DNA of 64,000 bases from Paraglaciecola mesophila (GCF_009906955.1 NZ_CP047656.1:4153001-4217000), one strand, 5' to 3'; positions 8,727-18,072 are shown, numbered from the stretch's first letter. Translations and numbers: made by a program. The notes: generated from the sequence alone by a model not told the origin.

Positions 8727-9952
8727 CGCGATTAATTTTAAACAATGAACTATGTATATTTTTAGTTTTAATCATCATGATGATGCCTGCAACGGCTCAA
8801 CAAATCAGTGGCTTGATTCAGGTTAATATGGTGAGAGCAGATGAGCACAACCCTTGGTTTGATAAAGGAACTGGGATTGTTGCTTATCAAGATAATGGGG
8901 TCAATATTCAGCAAAGTGTGCTGAGAATAAGTGACAAATTATCCTCCGGTTTTTCATATGATCTGAGTGCTAACTTTTATCAATTGGGGGAGCAACATCT
9001 AGGGCTAACGCAAGCAAGTATTCAATATAAGCCAATTTCAAATCGTCAGATACGATTTAAAGGGCGAGCAGGCTTTTTCTACCCACGTATGTCACTTGAA
9101 AATGTTGATTTGGGCTGGTTGTCACCGTATACCTATACGCAGTCTGCTATCAATAGCTGGATAGGTGAAGAGCTTAGGGTTGCTGGTGTTGAAGGTTCAC
9201 TGTTTAGTGCCGGTCGTAATCGACAAAGCCCTTTTTCGTGGGAAATCACTGCAGGTGCATTCAAAGGAAATGATACGCTGGGTACGCTATTAAGTTGGCG
9301 TGGCTTTGCTATGCATGACCGCCAAAGCCTGCATAATGATAAAGTCGTGTTTGCCGATTACCCTACGGTTAATGACCCAGAGGGTATCTTTCACCCCTCC
9401 TATGTCGAACCTTTTCATGAGCTTGATGGACGTATAGGTTTCTATCTAGGAGGGCACCTAAATTATTTTAAGCGCACGCAATTACGTTATTATTATTATG
9501 ACAATCAAGCTAACCCGACAGTGGTAAATTATCAACGCTTATATGCGTGGCGCACTAAGTTTCATTCTCTGGCTTTTTCCCATGACATTACACCGGCTAC
9601 GCGTTTCATCTCGCAGTGGTTATCTGGCAGTAGCCATATGGGCGAGCGCTTTGTGTACATAAATTTTGACGCTTGGTACATGATGCTCAGCCATAAAATG
9701 AACGATCATCGCCTGAGCATTCGCTATGACAACTTTAAAGTAAAAGAAGATGATATTTTTGTGCATGATCTGAACAATAGCGATGGCAGCGGATTAACTC
9801 TTGCGTGGCGTTATAAAATCAATGCCAATTGGCAGTTGGGGCTAGAACAGCACGTGAATCGTAATCAAGCGGCGATTCGCTCAACCTTAGGGGAAGGGAC
9901 TCGACAAAATCAACAGCAAACCCTTGTTGTCGCTCAGTTTCGATGGCGTTGA
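8723..9952 (+). CDS. predicted outer-membrane beta-barrel protein of the cupredoxin/GGDEF-EAL cassette
   Basis: 409 residues from GTG 8723, in the GTGA overlap with the stop of the GGDEF/EAL gene; an in-frame ATG at 8687 would overlap by 40 bases. Signal peptide about 1-27, ending PATAQQ. The rest alternates polar and aromatic residues (QIRFKGRAGFFYPRM, QLRYYYYD, LSIRYDNFKV, LTLAWRYKI) and ends in QFRWR, as expected of a porin-like barrel. No named family is recognised with certainty. It closes a three-gene unit with a strong terminator. Its job may be entry of the ligand or metal sensed by the other two proteins; this is inference from context only. Confidence 0.65.
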   Translation: MTRLILNNELCIFLVLIIMMMPATAQQISGLIQVNMVRADEHNPWFDKGTGIVAYQDNGVNIQQSVLRISDKLSSGFSYDLSANFYQLGEQHLGLTQASIQYKPISNRQIRFKGRAGFFYPRMSLENVDLGWLSPYTYTQSAINSWIGEELRVAGVEGSLFSAGRNRQSPFSWEITAGAFKGNDTLGTLLSWRGFAMHDRQSLHNDKVVFADYPTVNDPEGIFHPSYVEPFHELDGRIGFYLGGHLNYFKRTQLRYYYYDNQANPTVVNYQRLYAWRTKFHSLAFSHDITPATRFISQWLSGSSHMGERFVYINFDAWYMMLSHKMNDHRLSIRYDNFKVKEDDIFVHDLNNSDGSGLTLAWRYKINANWQLGLEQHVNRNQAAIRSTLGEGTRQNQQQTLVVAQFRWR

Positions 9953-9977
9953 TTTAACTCAATAAAACGCAGATACC

Positions 9978-10006
9978 AAAACGGCAACCCTAGGTTGCCG
10001 TTTTTT
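9978..10006 (+). terminator. rho-independent terminator of the cupredoxin cassette
   Basis: 12-bp stem AAAACGGCAACC / GGTTGCCGTTTT with a 3-base loop and a run of six T. It ends the plus-strand operon just before the convergent DUF481 gene. Confidence 0.85.
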
Positions 10007-10021
10007 ATGCTAAATACTGCC

Positions 10022-10759
10022 TTAGAAGAATGTATAAACGATAGTAACAGCAGTTTGAGTATCGAGTTTTTCAGTGTCTTCTGACACATTTGAGTTATGG
10101 TCGAAGGTGAGGGTTAATTTCATCGACAATGAGCTGTTTATCTTAGCTGATAGAGAACTAATTGACTTTGATTTTGTATTGTCTTCACCGACTTCCGTAC
10201 TCATTGTTTGTTTAAACGTGGCTGTGTCGGAAATCTTCCAGTTGAAACCTAATGCCCCACGAACGATGAAGCTATCGGCGTCTTCCCCTTCAGAGGTTTC
10301 AGCAAATGAGTAACCAGGACCCACACTGTATTCGAATTTAGTGGTTTCGTTGTCCCACAACTTTTGGCTCCAACCCGCGGCAAGCGTTGATTGGTAATTA
10401 AAGCTGCTGAATCGGTCATCTTCGTATGAACCGAACGCAAACAAGCGATGATCTGGATTGGCTAACTTGTAGTTACCTTGACCCGATAAGAAATACTTTT
10501 GGGCGGTGGTTTGCGTTTCACTGGTATCCTCGTCGATGGCTACGTCATCTTTCTTGTATAAACCTTCGAATAAGAAATCATTGCTCCACTGCTCAAGCTC
10601 TTGATGAGCCGACAATTTTGCATTTAAAGACGTAGTTTCAGTATTACCCGATGTGGCGATAAAACCTAGCTCGCCATCCATAGTAAATGGTTTGACTTCT
10701 TCCTGGGCGAAGGCATTACCGGTGAGGAGTAATCCGGTGGCGATAAGCGTTTTTTTCAT
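10022..10759 (-). CDS. DUF481 family outer-membrane protein (YdiY-like), copy 1
   Basis: 245 residues. Signal peptide MKKTLIATGLLLTGNAFA, then the DUF481 pattern: GELGFIATSGNTETTSLNAK, an acidic low-complexity turn, YEDDRFSSFNYQS, VGPGYSF, and a terminal VYTFF, the aromatic C-terminus of outer-membrane barrels. Some relatives are described as salt-induced outer-membrane proteins; the molecular role is not known. A second, clearly homologous copy follows upstream on the same strand 49 bp away, so they are a tandem duplication and probably co-transcribed. It converges with the preceding operon. Confidence 0.85.
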   Translation of the reverse strand: MKKTLIATGLLLTGNAFAQEEVKPFTMDGELGFIATSGNTETTSLNAKLSAHQELEQWSNDFLFEGLYKKDDVAIDEDTSETQTTAQKYFLSGQGNYKLANPDHRLFAFGSYEDDRFSSFNYQSTLAAGWSQKLWDNETTKFEYSVGPGYSFAETSEGEDADSFIVRGALGFNWKISDTATFKQTMSTEVGEDNTKSKSISSLSAKINSSLSMKLTLTFDHNSNVSEDTEKLDTQTAVTIVYTFF

Positions 10760-10808
10760 TTAAACATATCCTTAAGTTAAAAATTAAATGTATTAGGGCA
10801 ATGGCGAA

Positions 10809-11615
10809 TTAGAAAAATTGATATACGAGGGTGACGGCCGTTTCTGTGTCTAGGCTCTCTTGGGTCACTTCAGCATTACTGTTGTGTTCCATAATAAAAG
10901 ATAGTTTCATCGCTAATGAGCCAAATATCTTAGTGGAAAGTGATGTTTCTGATTTTGTTCTAGTGTATTCAGGGTCAGTTTCTGTACTGATGAACTGACG
11001 AAATTGTGCTGACTTTGAGATTTCTAATGTGTACTCCAACGCAGTACGTAAAATAACACCTTGTAAATCGTCGTTGTCTTCATCGTTTTTAGCTTCGGCA
11101 ATGGCATAACCCGGTCCTACGCTGTATTTAAACTCACTAAATTCGTCGCGCCATAGGCGTTCGCTCCAACCACTGGCTACCAGCGTTTGGTAGTCATAGA
11201 TATCGAAACGGTCGTTTTCATATTCAGCATAGATAAATATGCGTTCATCAGGAGAGGCGAGTTTAAAATCGATTTGGGTGGAAATAAAATTCCTTTGGGC
11301 TGTTGTCACATCGTATTCATCACCACCGTCATCCGCTTCTTTTGACGTTTTGTAACGGGTATTGGCAATGGCTTGATAACTCCATTTCTCAAGTTCTTGA
11401 CTGATGTTAAATTTAGCGTTGATGCTAGAAGAATTGGTGTTGCCTTTGTTGTACAGAAAGCCTAGTTCACCAGTAGCAGATATATTGCTATCAGTTGCAG
11501 GTAGGGTTCCACCACTATCTGACATGTAAAGCGAGCGCATAATGTTTATTTGAGCATGGCAGGGAAAACATAGCACCAGCAAAATTAGATATCTGAGCAT
11601 TATTCTTCGAAACAT
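10809..11615 (-). CDS. DUF481 family outer-membrane protein, copy 2
   Basis: 268 residues. Signal peptide about 1-21 (LILLVLCFPCHAQ). It shares with its neighbour GELGFLYNKGNTNSSSINAKF, YENDRFDIYDYQT, SVGPGYAIAEA, a late LAMKLSFIMEHNSNAEV and the terminal VYQFF. The two differ most in the acidic loops and the N-terminus, so the duplication is not recent. It is first in transcription order of the pair. The start ATG at 11615 is supported by the signal peptide; no strong Shine-Dalgarno sequence is seen. Confidence 0.82.
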   Translation of the reverse strand: MFRRIMLRYLILLVLCFPCHAQINIMRSLYMSDSGGTLPATDSNISATGELGFLYNKGNTNSSSINAKFNISQELEKWSYQAIANTRYKTSKEADDGGDEYDVTTAQRNFISTQIDFKLASPDERIFIYAEYENDRFDIYDYQTLVASGWSERLWRDEFSEFKYSVGPGYAIAEAKNDEDNDDLQGVILRTALEYTLEISKSAQFRQFISTETDPEYTRTKSETSLSTKIFGSLAMKLSFIMEHNSNAEVTQESLDTETAVTLVYQFF

Positions 11616-11675
11616 GATAGATGGCTAAAAGACAATGCTGCGCAGTATATCTAACTGGGATCGTAAATGCATCCC

Positions 11676-11710
11676 AAAACGCGCCGCTAGCCTTTTACTT
11701 TAGGCGTTTT
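11676..11710 (-). terminator. possible terminator after the HDOD gene
   Basis: AAAACGC and GCGTTTT flank a 21-base loop, with inner CC/GG pairing if two bases bulge. On the minus strand only four T follow, so termination would be weak. Confidence 0.3.
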
Positions 11711-11718
11711 GTTGGAAA

Positions 11719-12549
11719 TTAGCCTCTAAGTAATCCGATCATTGTTTGTGCTTCCATATGAGCGAATTTCATACCGTCCGTTATATCTTGTTCCTCCAAC
11801 CCCGCTTTACGCAAGATAATAGGATGAATCAAACTCAATGCGCTCACTATTTCAGGTGCGACCATAGCCATCGCTATGCGCGATATCATGAACATCAGAC
11901 GGGCTTCATGACTTAAATAGGCGGCGGATTCATTGTTCGTATTTGGTAATACCTGATATAGATTGCTAGGTAAGCCCCACTGTTGAAGTAATGCGTACGT
12001 ACAATCCGTGTAATGAAATCCTAATATTGATTTTTGACGTTTCCACGGTGGAATTTGTGGATCGTATTGATTACACGCAATTGCGAGTTTAGGCGTTTTG
12101 ACTGCTACAATCAGCTCGCCAACGTTGTGCAGTAAACCAATAACAAAAAAACGCTCACTTGTTCGCGTTTTAGTGATTTTGGCCAAATGTTTAGCGACGA
12201 GCGCAGCATAAATGCTTTGTAACCAGAAGCGTTTCAGATCAATCACATCACTACTGAAATGTTCGAAAGCAGAACAGGCGGTTTCAGCCATCATTAAATT
12301 ATATAGCGCTTCTGTGCCTACTACACTAACGGCTTTGCTAATGTTATCAACCTGTGATTCAAAGCGAAATAAAGCACTGTTCGCCAGTTGTAATAACTTG
12401 AAGCTTAGAGCTGGATCAGTCGATATTAGTTCTGCAATGTCATCAGTGGTCGCGTTATCGCTGTCCAATAACGAACGCATTTGTACACAGATTTTTGGTA
12501 AGGCAAATGATTGTGTGGCACTTAGGGCGTAATCTTGAGCAGATAACAT
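11719..12549 (-). CDS. HDOD domain protein
   Basis: 276 residues, almost entirely one HDOD domain: FALPKICVQMRSLL, then ISTDPALSFKLLQLANSALF, IGLLHNVGELIV and ILGFHYTDCTYALLQQWGLP. HDOD proteins are HD-fold relatives that usually lack catalysis and act in signalling, often beside c-di-GMP or stress regulators. Here the HD position reads HN, as in many HDOD members. No partner domain is attached. Divergent from the alpha/beta hydrolase gene, with 122 bp between them for two promoters. Confidence 0.85.
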   Translation of the reverse strand: MLSAQDYALSATQSFALPKICVQMRSLLDSDNATTDDIAELISTDPALSFKLLQLANSALFRFESQVDNISKAVSVVGTEALYNLMMAETACSAFEHFSSDVIDLKRFWLQSIYAALVAKHLAKITKTRTSERFFVIGLLHNVGELIVAVKTPKLAIACNQYDPQIPPWKRQKSILGFHYTDCTYALLQQWGLPSNLYQVLPNTNNESAAYLSHEARLMFMISRIAMAMVAPEIVSALSLIHPIILRKAGLEEQDITDGMKFAHMEAQTMIGLLRG

Positions 12550-12671
12550 TGTAAGCTCTTTTATTATTGTTATTTTACATCAGTATAAAGTTTGTACAGC
12601 TTATGCTCAAATGGAACTAATAGCATTTTCATCGGCCCTAATTGACGAACTAATTTCTAAGGTTTCTGCAC

Positions 12672-13607
12672 ATGCACAATAGTTTACCGAGCCTTATTAC
12701 TTGCCATGCGAATAGCATACACTTGGCATATGATACATTTGGCTCGCCGGAAGATGCGCCATTGGTGCTTATTATGGGGTTGGGGGCGCAACGTATTCTA
12801 TGGGAAGATGCGTTTTGCAACATGCTTGCAAATCAAGGCTTTTGGGTCATTAGATTTGATAATCGTGATGTAGGCGAAAGCACTTTTGTCGAAGATAAGT
12901 TTACCCCAAATTTAATGCACTTGGCAGCGAGCAGCGTTCTGGGGGTTAACATTCCTATTCCTTATACTCTCAATGATATGGCCGATGATGTTATCAATTT
13001 AATGACACAGCTTAATGTGTCAAAAGCACATATTGTTGGTGCCTCGATGGGAGGTATGATTGGCCAAGTATTGGCTATTGAATATCCGGATCGTGTGCTC
13101 AGTTTAACCTCAATTATGTCCAGTGTTGGTAGCAAAAATTTACATAAACCAGATAAAAGCGTGCTGTTAAAACTACTCAAACCTATGCCCAAGGGGAGAG
13201 AAAAAAGTATAGCCAACATGGTCGAGTTTTGGCGAATGCTGCATGGCCACTTTTACACGTTTGATCTTATTCGAACTCAGACGTTGGTCACCCAAATTTA
13301 CGAGCGTGGGGTCAACCCTCAAGGAGTATTACGTCAGTTTGCGGCTATTCTTGCAGCTAAGGAGCGCATAAAAGACCTTAAAAAGCTGTCGTTGCCAGCC
13401 TTGGTTATACATGGAAAGGACGATCCTATGTTACCGGTCAGTAACGCCTATGCGACAGCGAATGCTATATATGGTTCTCGATTATGTATATATGAAGGTA
13501 TGGGGCACACATTACCCATTGAGCTCTGGTCACCAGTCATTTCTGAAATAACCCAATTGGCGCGAAACACCAAGCGCGGCAACGAACCGCTTAAAACGGC
13601 TATTTAA
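12672..13607 (+). CDS. alpha/beta-fold hydrolase
   Basis: 311 residues, no signal peptide, so cytoplasmic. The nucleophile is Ser125 in GASMGG. The acid is probably the Asp in VIHGKDDPM near residue 253, and the His is in EGMGHTLP near 278. The oxyanion segment is LIMGLGAQ. Overall resembles the HGDxDxxxP-type esterases and hydrolases related to carboxylesterase/aclacinomycin methylesterase. Substrate unknown. ATG 12672 follows AAGG at 8 to 9 bases. It stands alone between a divergent HDOD gene and a convergent DUF1289 gene. Confidence 0.8.
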   Translation: MHNSLPSLITCHANSIHLAYDTFGSPEDAPLVLIMGLGAQRILWEDAFCNMLANQGFWVIRFDNRDVGESTFVEDKFTPNLMHLAASSVLGVNIPIPYTLNDMADDVINLMTQLNVSKAHIVGASMGGMIGQVLAIEYPDRVLSLTSIMSSVGSKNLHKPDKSVLLKLLKPMPKGREKSIANMVEFWRMLHGHFYTFDLIRTQTLVTQIYERGVNPQGVLRQFAAILAAKERIKDLKKLSLPALVIHGKDDPMLPVSNAYATANAIYGSRLCIYEGMGHTLPIELWSPVISEITQLARNTKRGNEPLKTAI

Positions 13608-13846
13608 TGGAATTGGTATAACTTAAGCTTTAATTAAAGTGTAACGTTCAAGCTAAGCACACTAACAATATAATTGAGTAGCGTTGTCACACTGTCCAAA
13701 TACCCAGCCTTACTCTGTGACAACATATTGCGTGGATAGCAAGGCGGATTGTTTTATCTAATAAGCTGCTATTGCTGGATAATCCAAATCCACTAAGTAC
13801 AAACAGAGCGTTAGCGAGAGGTTTACCTATCCAGTATTCAAGTTAT

Positions 13847-14095
13847 TTAATCTAGTAAACTGCCTTGGGTGGGCGTGTCGACAGAGAGGGGATCTTGACT
13901 GCGCTTGCGAGCAAACGCACGCTTTTTGCGAAGTGCGCAGGCTTTAACGATTTTACTTTTCACCTCATCCTCTAATTTGACCCAATGCAAACGCTCTTCT
14001 CTTGAGCGATAACAACCTAAGCAATATCCACGAGGGCCCGCTTGGCAAACGCCGATACAGGGGCTTTCTATATGGAATATTTCAAGTTGCTGCAC
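13847..14095 (-). CDS. DUF1289 family small cysteine protein
   Basis: 82 residues. Contains the DUF1289 signature SPCIGVC ... GYCLGCYRSREER with four cysteines that could bind a metal. The C-terminus is basic and then polar. The function of the family is unknown. The 239 bp to its right neighbour on the left side (13608-13846) holds no gene. The single gene has its own upstream region of 60 to 90 bp before the M13 peptidase terminator hairpin. Confidence 0.8.
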   Translation of the reverse strand: MQQLEIFHIESPCIGVCQAGPRGYCLGCYRSREERLHWVKLEDEVKSKIVKACALRKKRAFARKRSQDPLSVDTPTQGSLLD

Positions 14096-14189
14096 GCACG
14101 ACTCTCAATTATTGCGGATGGATAAAGTTTACGTCGAGTGAGCAGGAATTGGTACTGTTTAGGTAATGCAAACTTTCGTGCAAGATACT

Positions 14190-14227
14190 AAAAAGCCAAC
14201 TAGGCTGTGGAACCTAGTTGGCTTTTT
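14190..14227. terminator. bidirectional terminator hairpin
   Basis: Perfect 15-bp stem AAAAAGCCAACTAGG / CCTAGTTGGCTTTTT with an 8-base loop. It lies just downstream of the M13 peptidase gene (minus strand) and can also stop plus-strand transcription. Confidence 0.8.
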
Positions 14228-14261
14228 GATAATAGTGTTGTTTAAAACCTTGAGGTTTGCG

Positions 14262-16343
14262 TTACCAAATTTTTACGCGATCTTCAGGTTTCAAATACAT
14301 GTTGTCACCTTCTTTGACATCAAATGCCTCATAGAAAGCGTCAACGTTTCCGACTATGCCATTTACTCGATACTCGCCAGGCGAATGCGGGTCACTAAGT
14401 AAACGTGCGCGTAAGGCATCTTCACGCATTTTACTACGCCATACCTGGGCATAACCCATAAAGAAGCGTTGATCTCCTGTCAGGCCGTCAATCACTTTGC
14501 CTTCTTCATCACCAAGTGACATATGGTAAGCCTTGTAGCCAATGGTTACGCCGGCTAAATCACCAATGTTTTCACCTAGCGTTAATTCACCGTTGACGTT
14601 TTGTCCTGGAATAGGTTCGTACGCATTAAATTGATCAACCAACTTTTTACCAAGCACGTCGAACGCGGCGCGATCTTCGTCACTCCACCAACTGCGTAAA
14701 TTGCCTTCGCCGTCATATTTTGAACCTTGGTCGTCAAAGCCATGGCCAATTTCGTGTCCGATCACCGCTCCGATAGCGCCATAGTTGACAGCGTCGTCTG
14801 CAGTCATATCGAAAAATGGTGATTGTAAGATACCCGCTGGGAATACGATTTCATTACGTACTGGGCTGTAATAAGCATTGATTGTTTGCGGCGTCATACC
14901 CCAATCGGCTTTATCCACTGGCTTGCCAATTTTTTCCACATCAACAGCGTGGTCAAACTCAAAGTAACGAACGTAATTTCCCACAAGATCGTCTGCAGCT
15001 ATGGTTAAATCATCGTAGTTCAACCATTTATCAGGGTAACCGATCTTTGGTGTGAATTTAGCTAACTTCTCACGCGCGGCCTTTTTAGTTTCAGGGGTCA
15101 TCCAATCAAGTTGATCAATGCTTTCACCGTAAGCTTTGGTTAGGTTTTTAACCAGCTCATCCATTTTGGCTTTTGCTTCTGGGGTGAAGTAACGTTCAAC
15201 GTATTGTTGGCCTAATACTTCACCTAGCACGCCGCTGGTTGCAGCTACGGCGCGTTTCCAGCGAGGTTGTTGCTCAGGAATACCGTTAAGGGTTTTTGAA
15301 TGAAAATCAAAATGCAAATTAACTAACTCTTCATCTAAGCGCGAAGCGTAGGCGTCGATTAGGTTATAGGTCAGGTAGTTCTTCCATACTTGTACGTCGT
15401 GGTTCGCGTATATTTCGCCGACCGCTTCGAAGTAAGGTAAGTTGCGTACTATGATTTCATCAACGCTGCCAATGCCGCTTTCATCAGCGTAAGCTTGCCA
15501 GTCAAAGCTGCTGCCCATAAGGCTTTTCACTTCTTGTGCGCTGCGTTTATTGTAGTTCTTTTCTGCATCACGGCTTTCAACACGAGAGATGTGCTTAGAA
15601 GCAATGTCTTTTTCTAAGTCCATCAACTCAGTAGCGGCTTGCTCGGGGTTGGCTATGCCGGCTTTTGACAACAAAGCGGCCATGTAGGTCTGAGTTGCAT
15701 CACGGAATTTAACGAATTTTTCTTCGTCTTTACTGTAATAATCGCGATCGGGCAATGTTAGTCCGCCTTGGACCAAATACATGCCGACTACGGCAGGGTT
15801 TTTGGCATCAGGTGACACGTAAAAGTTAAATATTCCACCAACACCTTTGGTGTATAGCTCACCAAATTTAGCGGATACTTGCTGCATATCACTGATGTTT
15901 TTGATGCTATCTAGCTCAGCTTGTAACGGAGAAAGGCCTAGCTGATTGGCCAGTTCAACGTTCATGTAGCTGTTGTACATGTCACCTAATTTTTGGGTGT
16001 TTGTACCTTGCTTGGCGTCAGTGTCAGCGGCTTCTTGTATCATGCTTTTGAGACGCTCTTGGGTATCATCATAAAGGACGTTAAATACGCCATAACGAGA
16101 CTTATCGCCCGGAATTTCAGTGCTTTCGAGCCATGCACCATTTACGTGACGGAACAGGTCGTCTTGAGGGCGTACAGTTTCATCAATGGCCGTTAAGTCA
16201 ATGCCTGAAAGTTCAGGTGCTTTTTTCTCAGTGCTAGTGGTTGTTTCTTGTTTGGTTTCGGAGTCTTTTTCTGGGCCTGGGCTGCATGCACTTAAACCCA
16301 ATGCAATACAGACACTCATTGCCACTAAAGATAGCTTTTTCAT
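14262..16343 (-). CDS. M13 family zinc metallopeptidase lipoprotein (neprilysin/PepO-like)
   Basis: 693 residues from ATG 16343, which follows AAGGA; an upstream in-frame ATG at 16430 would put 29 residues before the signal peptide. Lipoprotein signal MKKLSLVAMSVCIALGLSAC with the lipid Cys at 20. M13 N-terminal domain about 50-440. Zinc motif HEIGH at 530-534, third ligand in ENIGDLAG, and the family C-terminus ending KPEDRVKIW. Acts as an envelope endo-oligopeptidase. Full length, with all catalytic residues seen. Single gene, flanked by terminators on both sides. Confidence 0.93.
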   Translation of the reverse strand: MKKLSLVAMSVCIALGLSACSPGPEKDSETKQETTTSTEKKAPELSGIDLTAIDETVRPQDDLFRHVNGAWLESTEIPGDKSRYGVFNVLYDDTQERLKSMIQEAADTDAKQGTNTQKLGDMYNSYMNVELANQLGLSPLQAELDSIKNISDMQQVSAKFGELYTKGVGGIFNFYVSPDAKNPAVVGMYLVQGGLTLPDRDYYSKDEEKFVKFRDATQTYMAALLSKAGIANPEQAATELMDLEKDIASKHISRVESRDAEKNYNKRSAQEVKSLMGSSFDWQAYADESGIGSVDEIIVRNLPYFEAVGEIYANHDVQVWKNYLTYNLIDAYASRLDEELVNLHFDFHSKTLNGIPEQQPRWKRAVAATSGVLGEVLGQQYVERYFTPEAKAKMDELVKNLTKAYGESIDQLDWMTPETKKAAREKLAKFTPKIGYPDKWLNYDDLTIAADDLVGNYVRYFEFDHAVDVEKIGKPVDKADWGMTPQTINAYYSPVRNEIVFPAGILQSPFFDMTADDAVNYGAIGAVIGHEIGHGFDDQGSKYDGEGNLRSWWSDEDRAAFDVLGKKLVDQFNAYEPIPGQNVNGELTLGENIGDLAGVTIGYKAYHMSLGDEEGKVIDGLTGDQRFFMGYAQVWRSKMREDALRARLLSDPHSPGEYRVNGIVGNVDAFYEAFDVKEGDNMYLKPEDRVKIW

Positions 16344-16647
16344 ATTTTTCCTTGTGAAGTGATGATACACAGTTACGCCTAAAGTTCCGTTTGGTGGGGT
16401 GTACTCACTTTCATTCTGTCGTTTAGGCACTCAGCAGTCTAATGACTCATAGCGATAAGTGCAAAATCCTTGATTGAATAAGTGTGATAATTTGTAACAT
16501 GCGTCATTTAGCTGAATTTCAGGCTATTTCAGCCTATCTTGTCAGAAGAAAGCGGTATTTAAACGCAAGTGTGGCAGGCAAGGGCATCATAAAAAAAGGG
16601 CCTAACGGCCCTTTTCAAGAAATTACTAGAAAGATGTAAAGTATTGC
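16344..16647. other. intergenic region between the M13 peptidase and lpdA
   Basis: 304 bases. Holds the upstream region of the M13 gene and the lpdA terminator at 16591-16615. No other gene is supported. Confidence 0.6.
16591..16615 (-). terminator. rho-independent terminator of lpdA (pdh operon)
   Basis: Stem AAAAGGGCC / GGCCCTTTT with loop TAAC. On the minus strand it is followed by a run of seven T in all. It lies 33 bp after the lpdA stop. Confidence 0.9.
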
Positions 16648-18072
16648 TTACTTTTTCTTCTTAGCTTTCGGATTTGGCAAATCTGTAATGCTACCTTCGT
16701 AGATTTCAGCCGCTAAGCCAATAGACTCGTTTAGCGTTGGGTGAGCATGGATAGTCAATGCGATATCTTCTGCATCTGCACCCATCTCGATAGCAAGACC
16801 AATCTCACCAAGCATTTCGCCAGCGTTCGTTCCTACAATCGCACCACCGATAACACGATGTGTATCTTTGTCGAAAATAAGCTTCGTCATACCATTGGTG
16901 GCAGCTGAGGCAATTGCTCGGCCTGATGCAGCCCAAGGGAAGCTAGCTGTTTCAAAGCTAATACCTTGTTCTTTCGCTTCTTTCTCTGTTAAACCAACCC
17001 AAGCCATTTCAGGCTCTGTGTAAGCAACAGAAGGAATGCATTTCGGATCGAAGTAGTGCTTCATGCCTGAAATGACTTCAGCAGCAACATGACCTTCATG
17101 CACCGCCTTATGAGCAAGCATAGGCTGACCCACTAAGTCACCAATAGCGAAGATGCTGCTAACATTAGTACGCATTTGCTTATCAACATTGATAAAACCA
17201 CGCTCGTCAACGGTTACGCCTGCTTTATCAGCATCAACTAACTTACCGTTAGGGCGACGGCCAACTGCAACCAATACTTTGTCGTATTTTACCGGCTCAG
17301 ACGGTGCTTGTTTGCCTTCGAATGTAACATACAAACCATCATCTTTTGCTTCAACCGCAGTCACTTTGGTTTCAAGCATGATGTTGAATTTGTCTTTAAC
17401 GGTTTTCTGGTAAATTTTAACAATGTCTTTGTCGGCAGCAGGAACAAGTTGGTCCAAAAACTCTACAACATCAATCTGCGTGCCTAGAGCGCTGTACACA
17501 GTACCCATTTCAAGACCGATTATGCCACCACCCAAAACAAGCATTTTGCCCGGGATGTCTTTCATCTCTAAGGCGCCAGTTGAGTCAATTACACGAGGGT
17601 CATCTTGAGGGATGAAAGGTAAGCTAACAGGCTCTGAACCCGCAGCGATAATGGCGTTATCGAAAGAGATAGTGGTTTTACCATCTTTTCCATCAACTTC
17701 AAGGGTATTGCTACCAGTGAATTTGCCGTAGCCTTGAACGTGTTTCACTTTACGCATTTTAGACATACCAGCAAGACCGCCAGTAAGCTTATCGACTACG
17801 CTGTCTTTCCAGTCACGAATTTTATCGAGATCAAACTTTGGCGCGCCAAAATCAACGCCATGGGCAGATAATGCTTTGGCTTCTTCGATCACTTTAGCAA
17901 CGTGAAGCAAGGCCTTCGAAGGAATACACCCTACGTTTAAGCACACGCCACCCAGTTTACTGTTTACATCAACAATTACTGTTTCGATTCCTAAGTCAGC
18001 AGCGCGGAAAGCTGCGGAATAACCACCAGGGCCCGCACCAAGCACTACCAACTGAGTTTTAATTTCACTCAT
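16648..18072 (-). CDS. lpdA: dihydrolipoyl dehydrogenase (E3)
   Basis: 474 residues. FAD-dependent reoxidation of dihydrolipoamide with NAD, shared by the pyruvate and 2-oxoglutarate dehydrogenase complexes. FAD-binding GAGPGGYSAAFRA at 12-24, redox disulfide in GGVCLNVGCIPSK, NAD-binding LGGGIIGLEMG, FAD segment FAIGDLVG, and the C-terminal catalytic HAHPTLNES. ATG follows GAGGTCAAA. Last gene of pdhR-aceE-aceF-lpdA. A hairpin in the 112-bp aceF-lpdA gap suggests partial uncoupling, which is needed because other complexes also use E3. Confidence 0.96.
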   Translation of the reverse strand: MSEIKTQLVVLGAGPGGYSAAFRAADLGIETVIVDVNSKLGGVCLNVGCIPSKALLHVAKVIEEAKALSAHGVDFGAPKFDLDKIRDWKDSVVDKLTGGLAGMSKMRKVKHVQGYGKFTGSNTLEVDGKDGKTTISFDNAIIAAGSEPVSLPFIPQDDPRVIDSTGALEMKDIPGKMLVLGGGIIGLEMGTVYSALGTQIDVVEFLDQLVPAADKDIVKIYQKTVKDKFNIMLETKVTAVEAKDDGLYVTFEGKQAPSEPVKYDKVLVAVGRRPNGKLVDADKAGVTVDERGFINVDKQMRTNVSSIFAIGDLVGQPMLAHKAVHEGHVAAEVISGMKHYFDPKCIPSVAYTEPEMAWVGLTEKEAKEQGISFETASFPWAASGRAIASAATNGMTKLIFDKDTHRVIGGAIVGTNAGEMLGEIGLAIEMGADAEDIALTIHAHPTLNESIGLAAEIYEGSITDLPNPKAKKKK

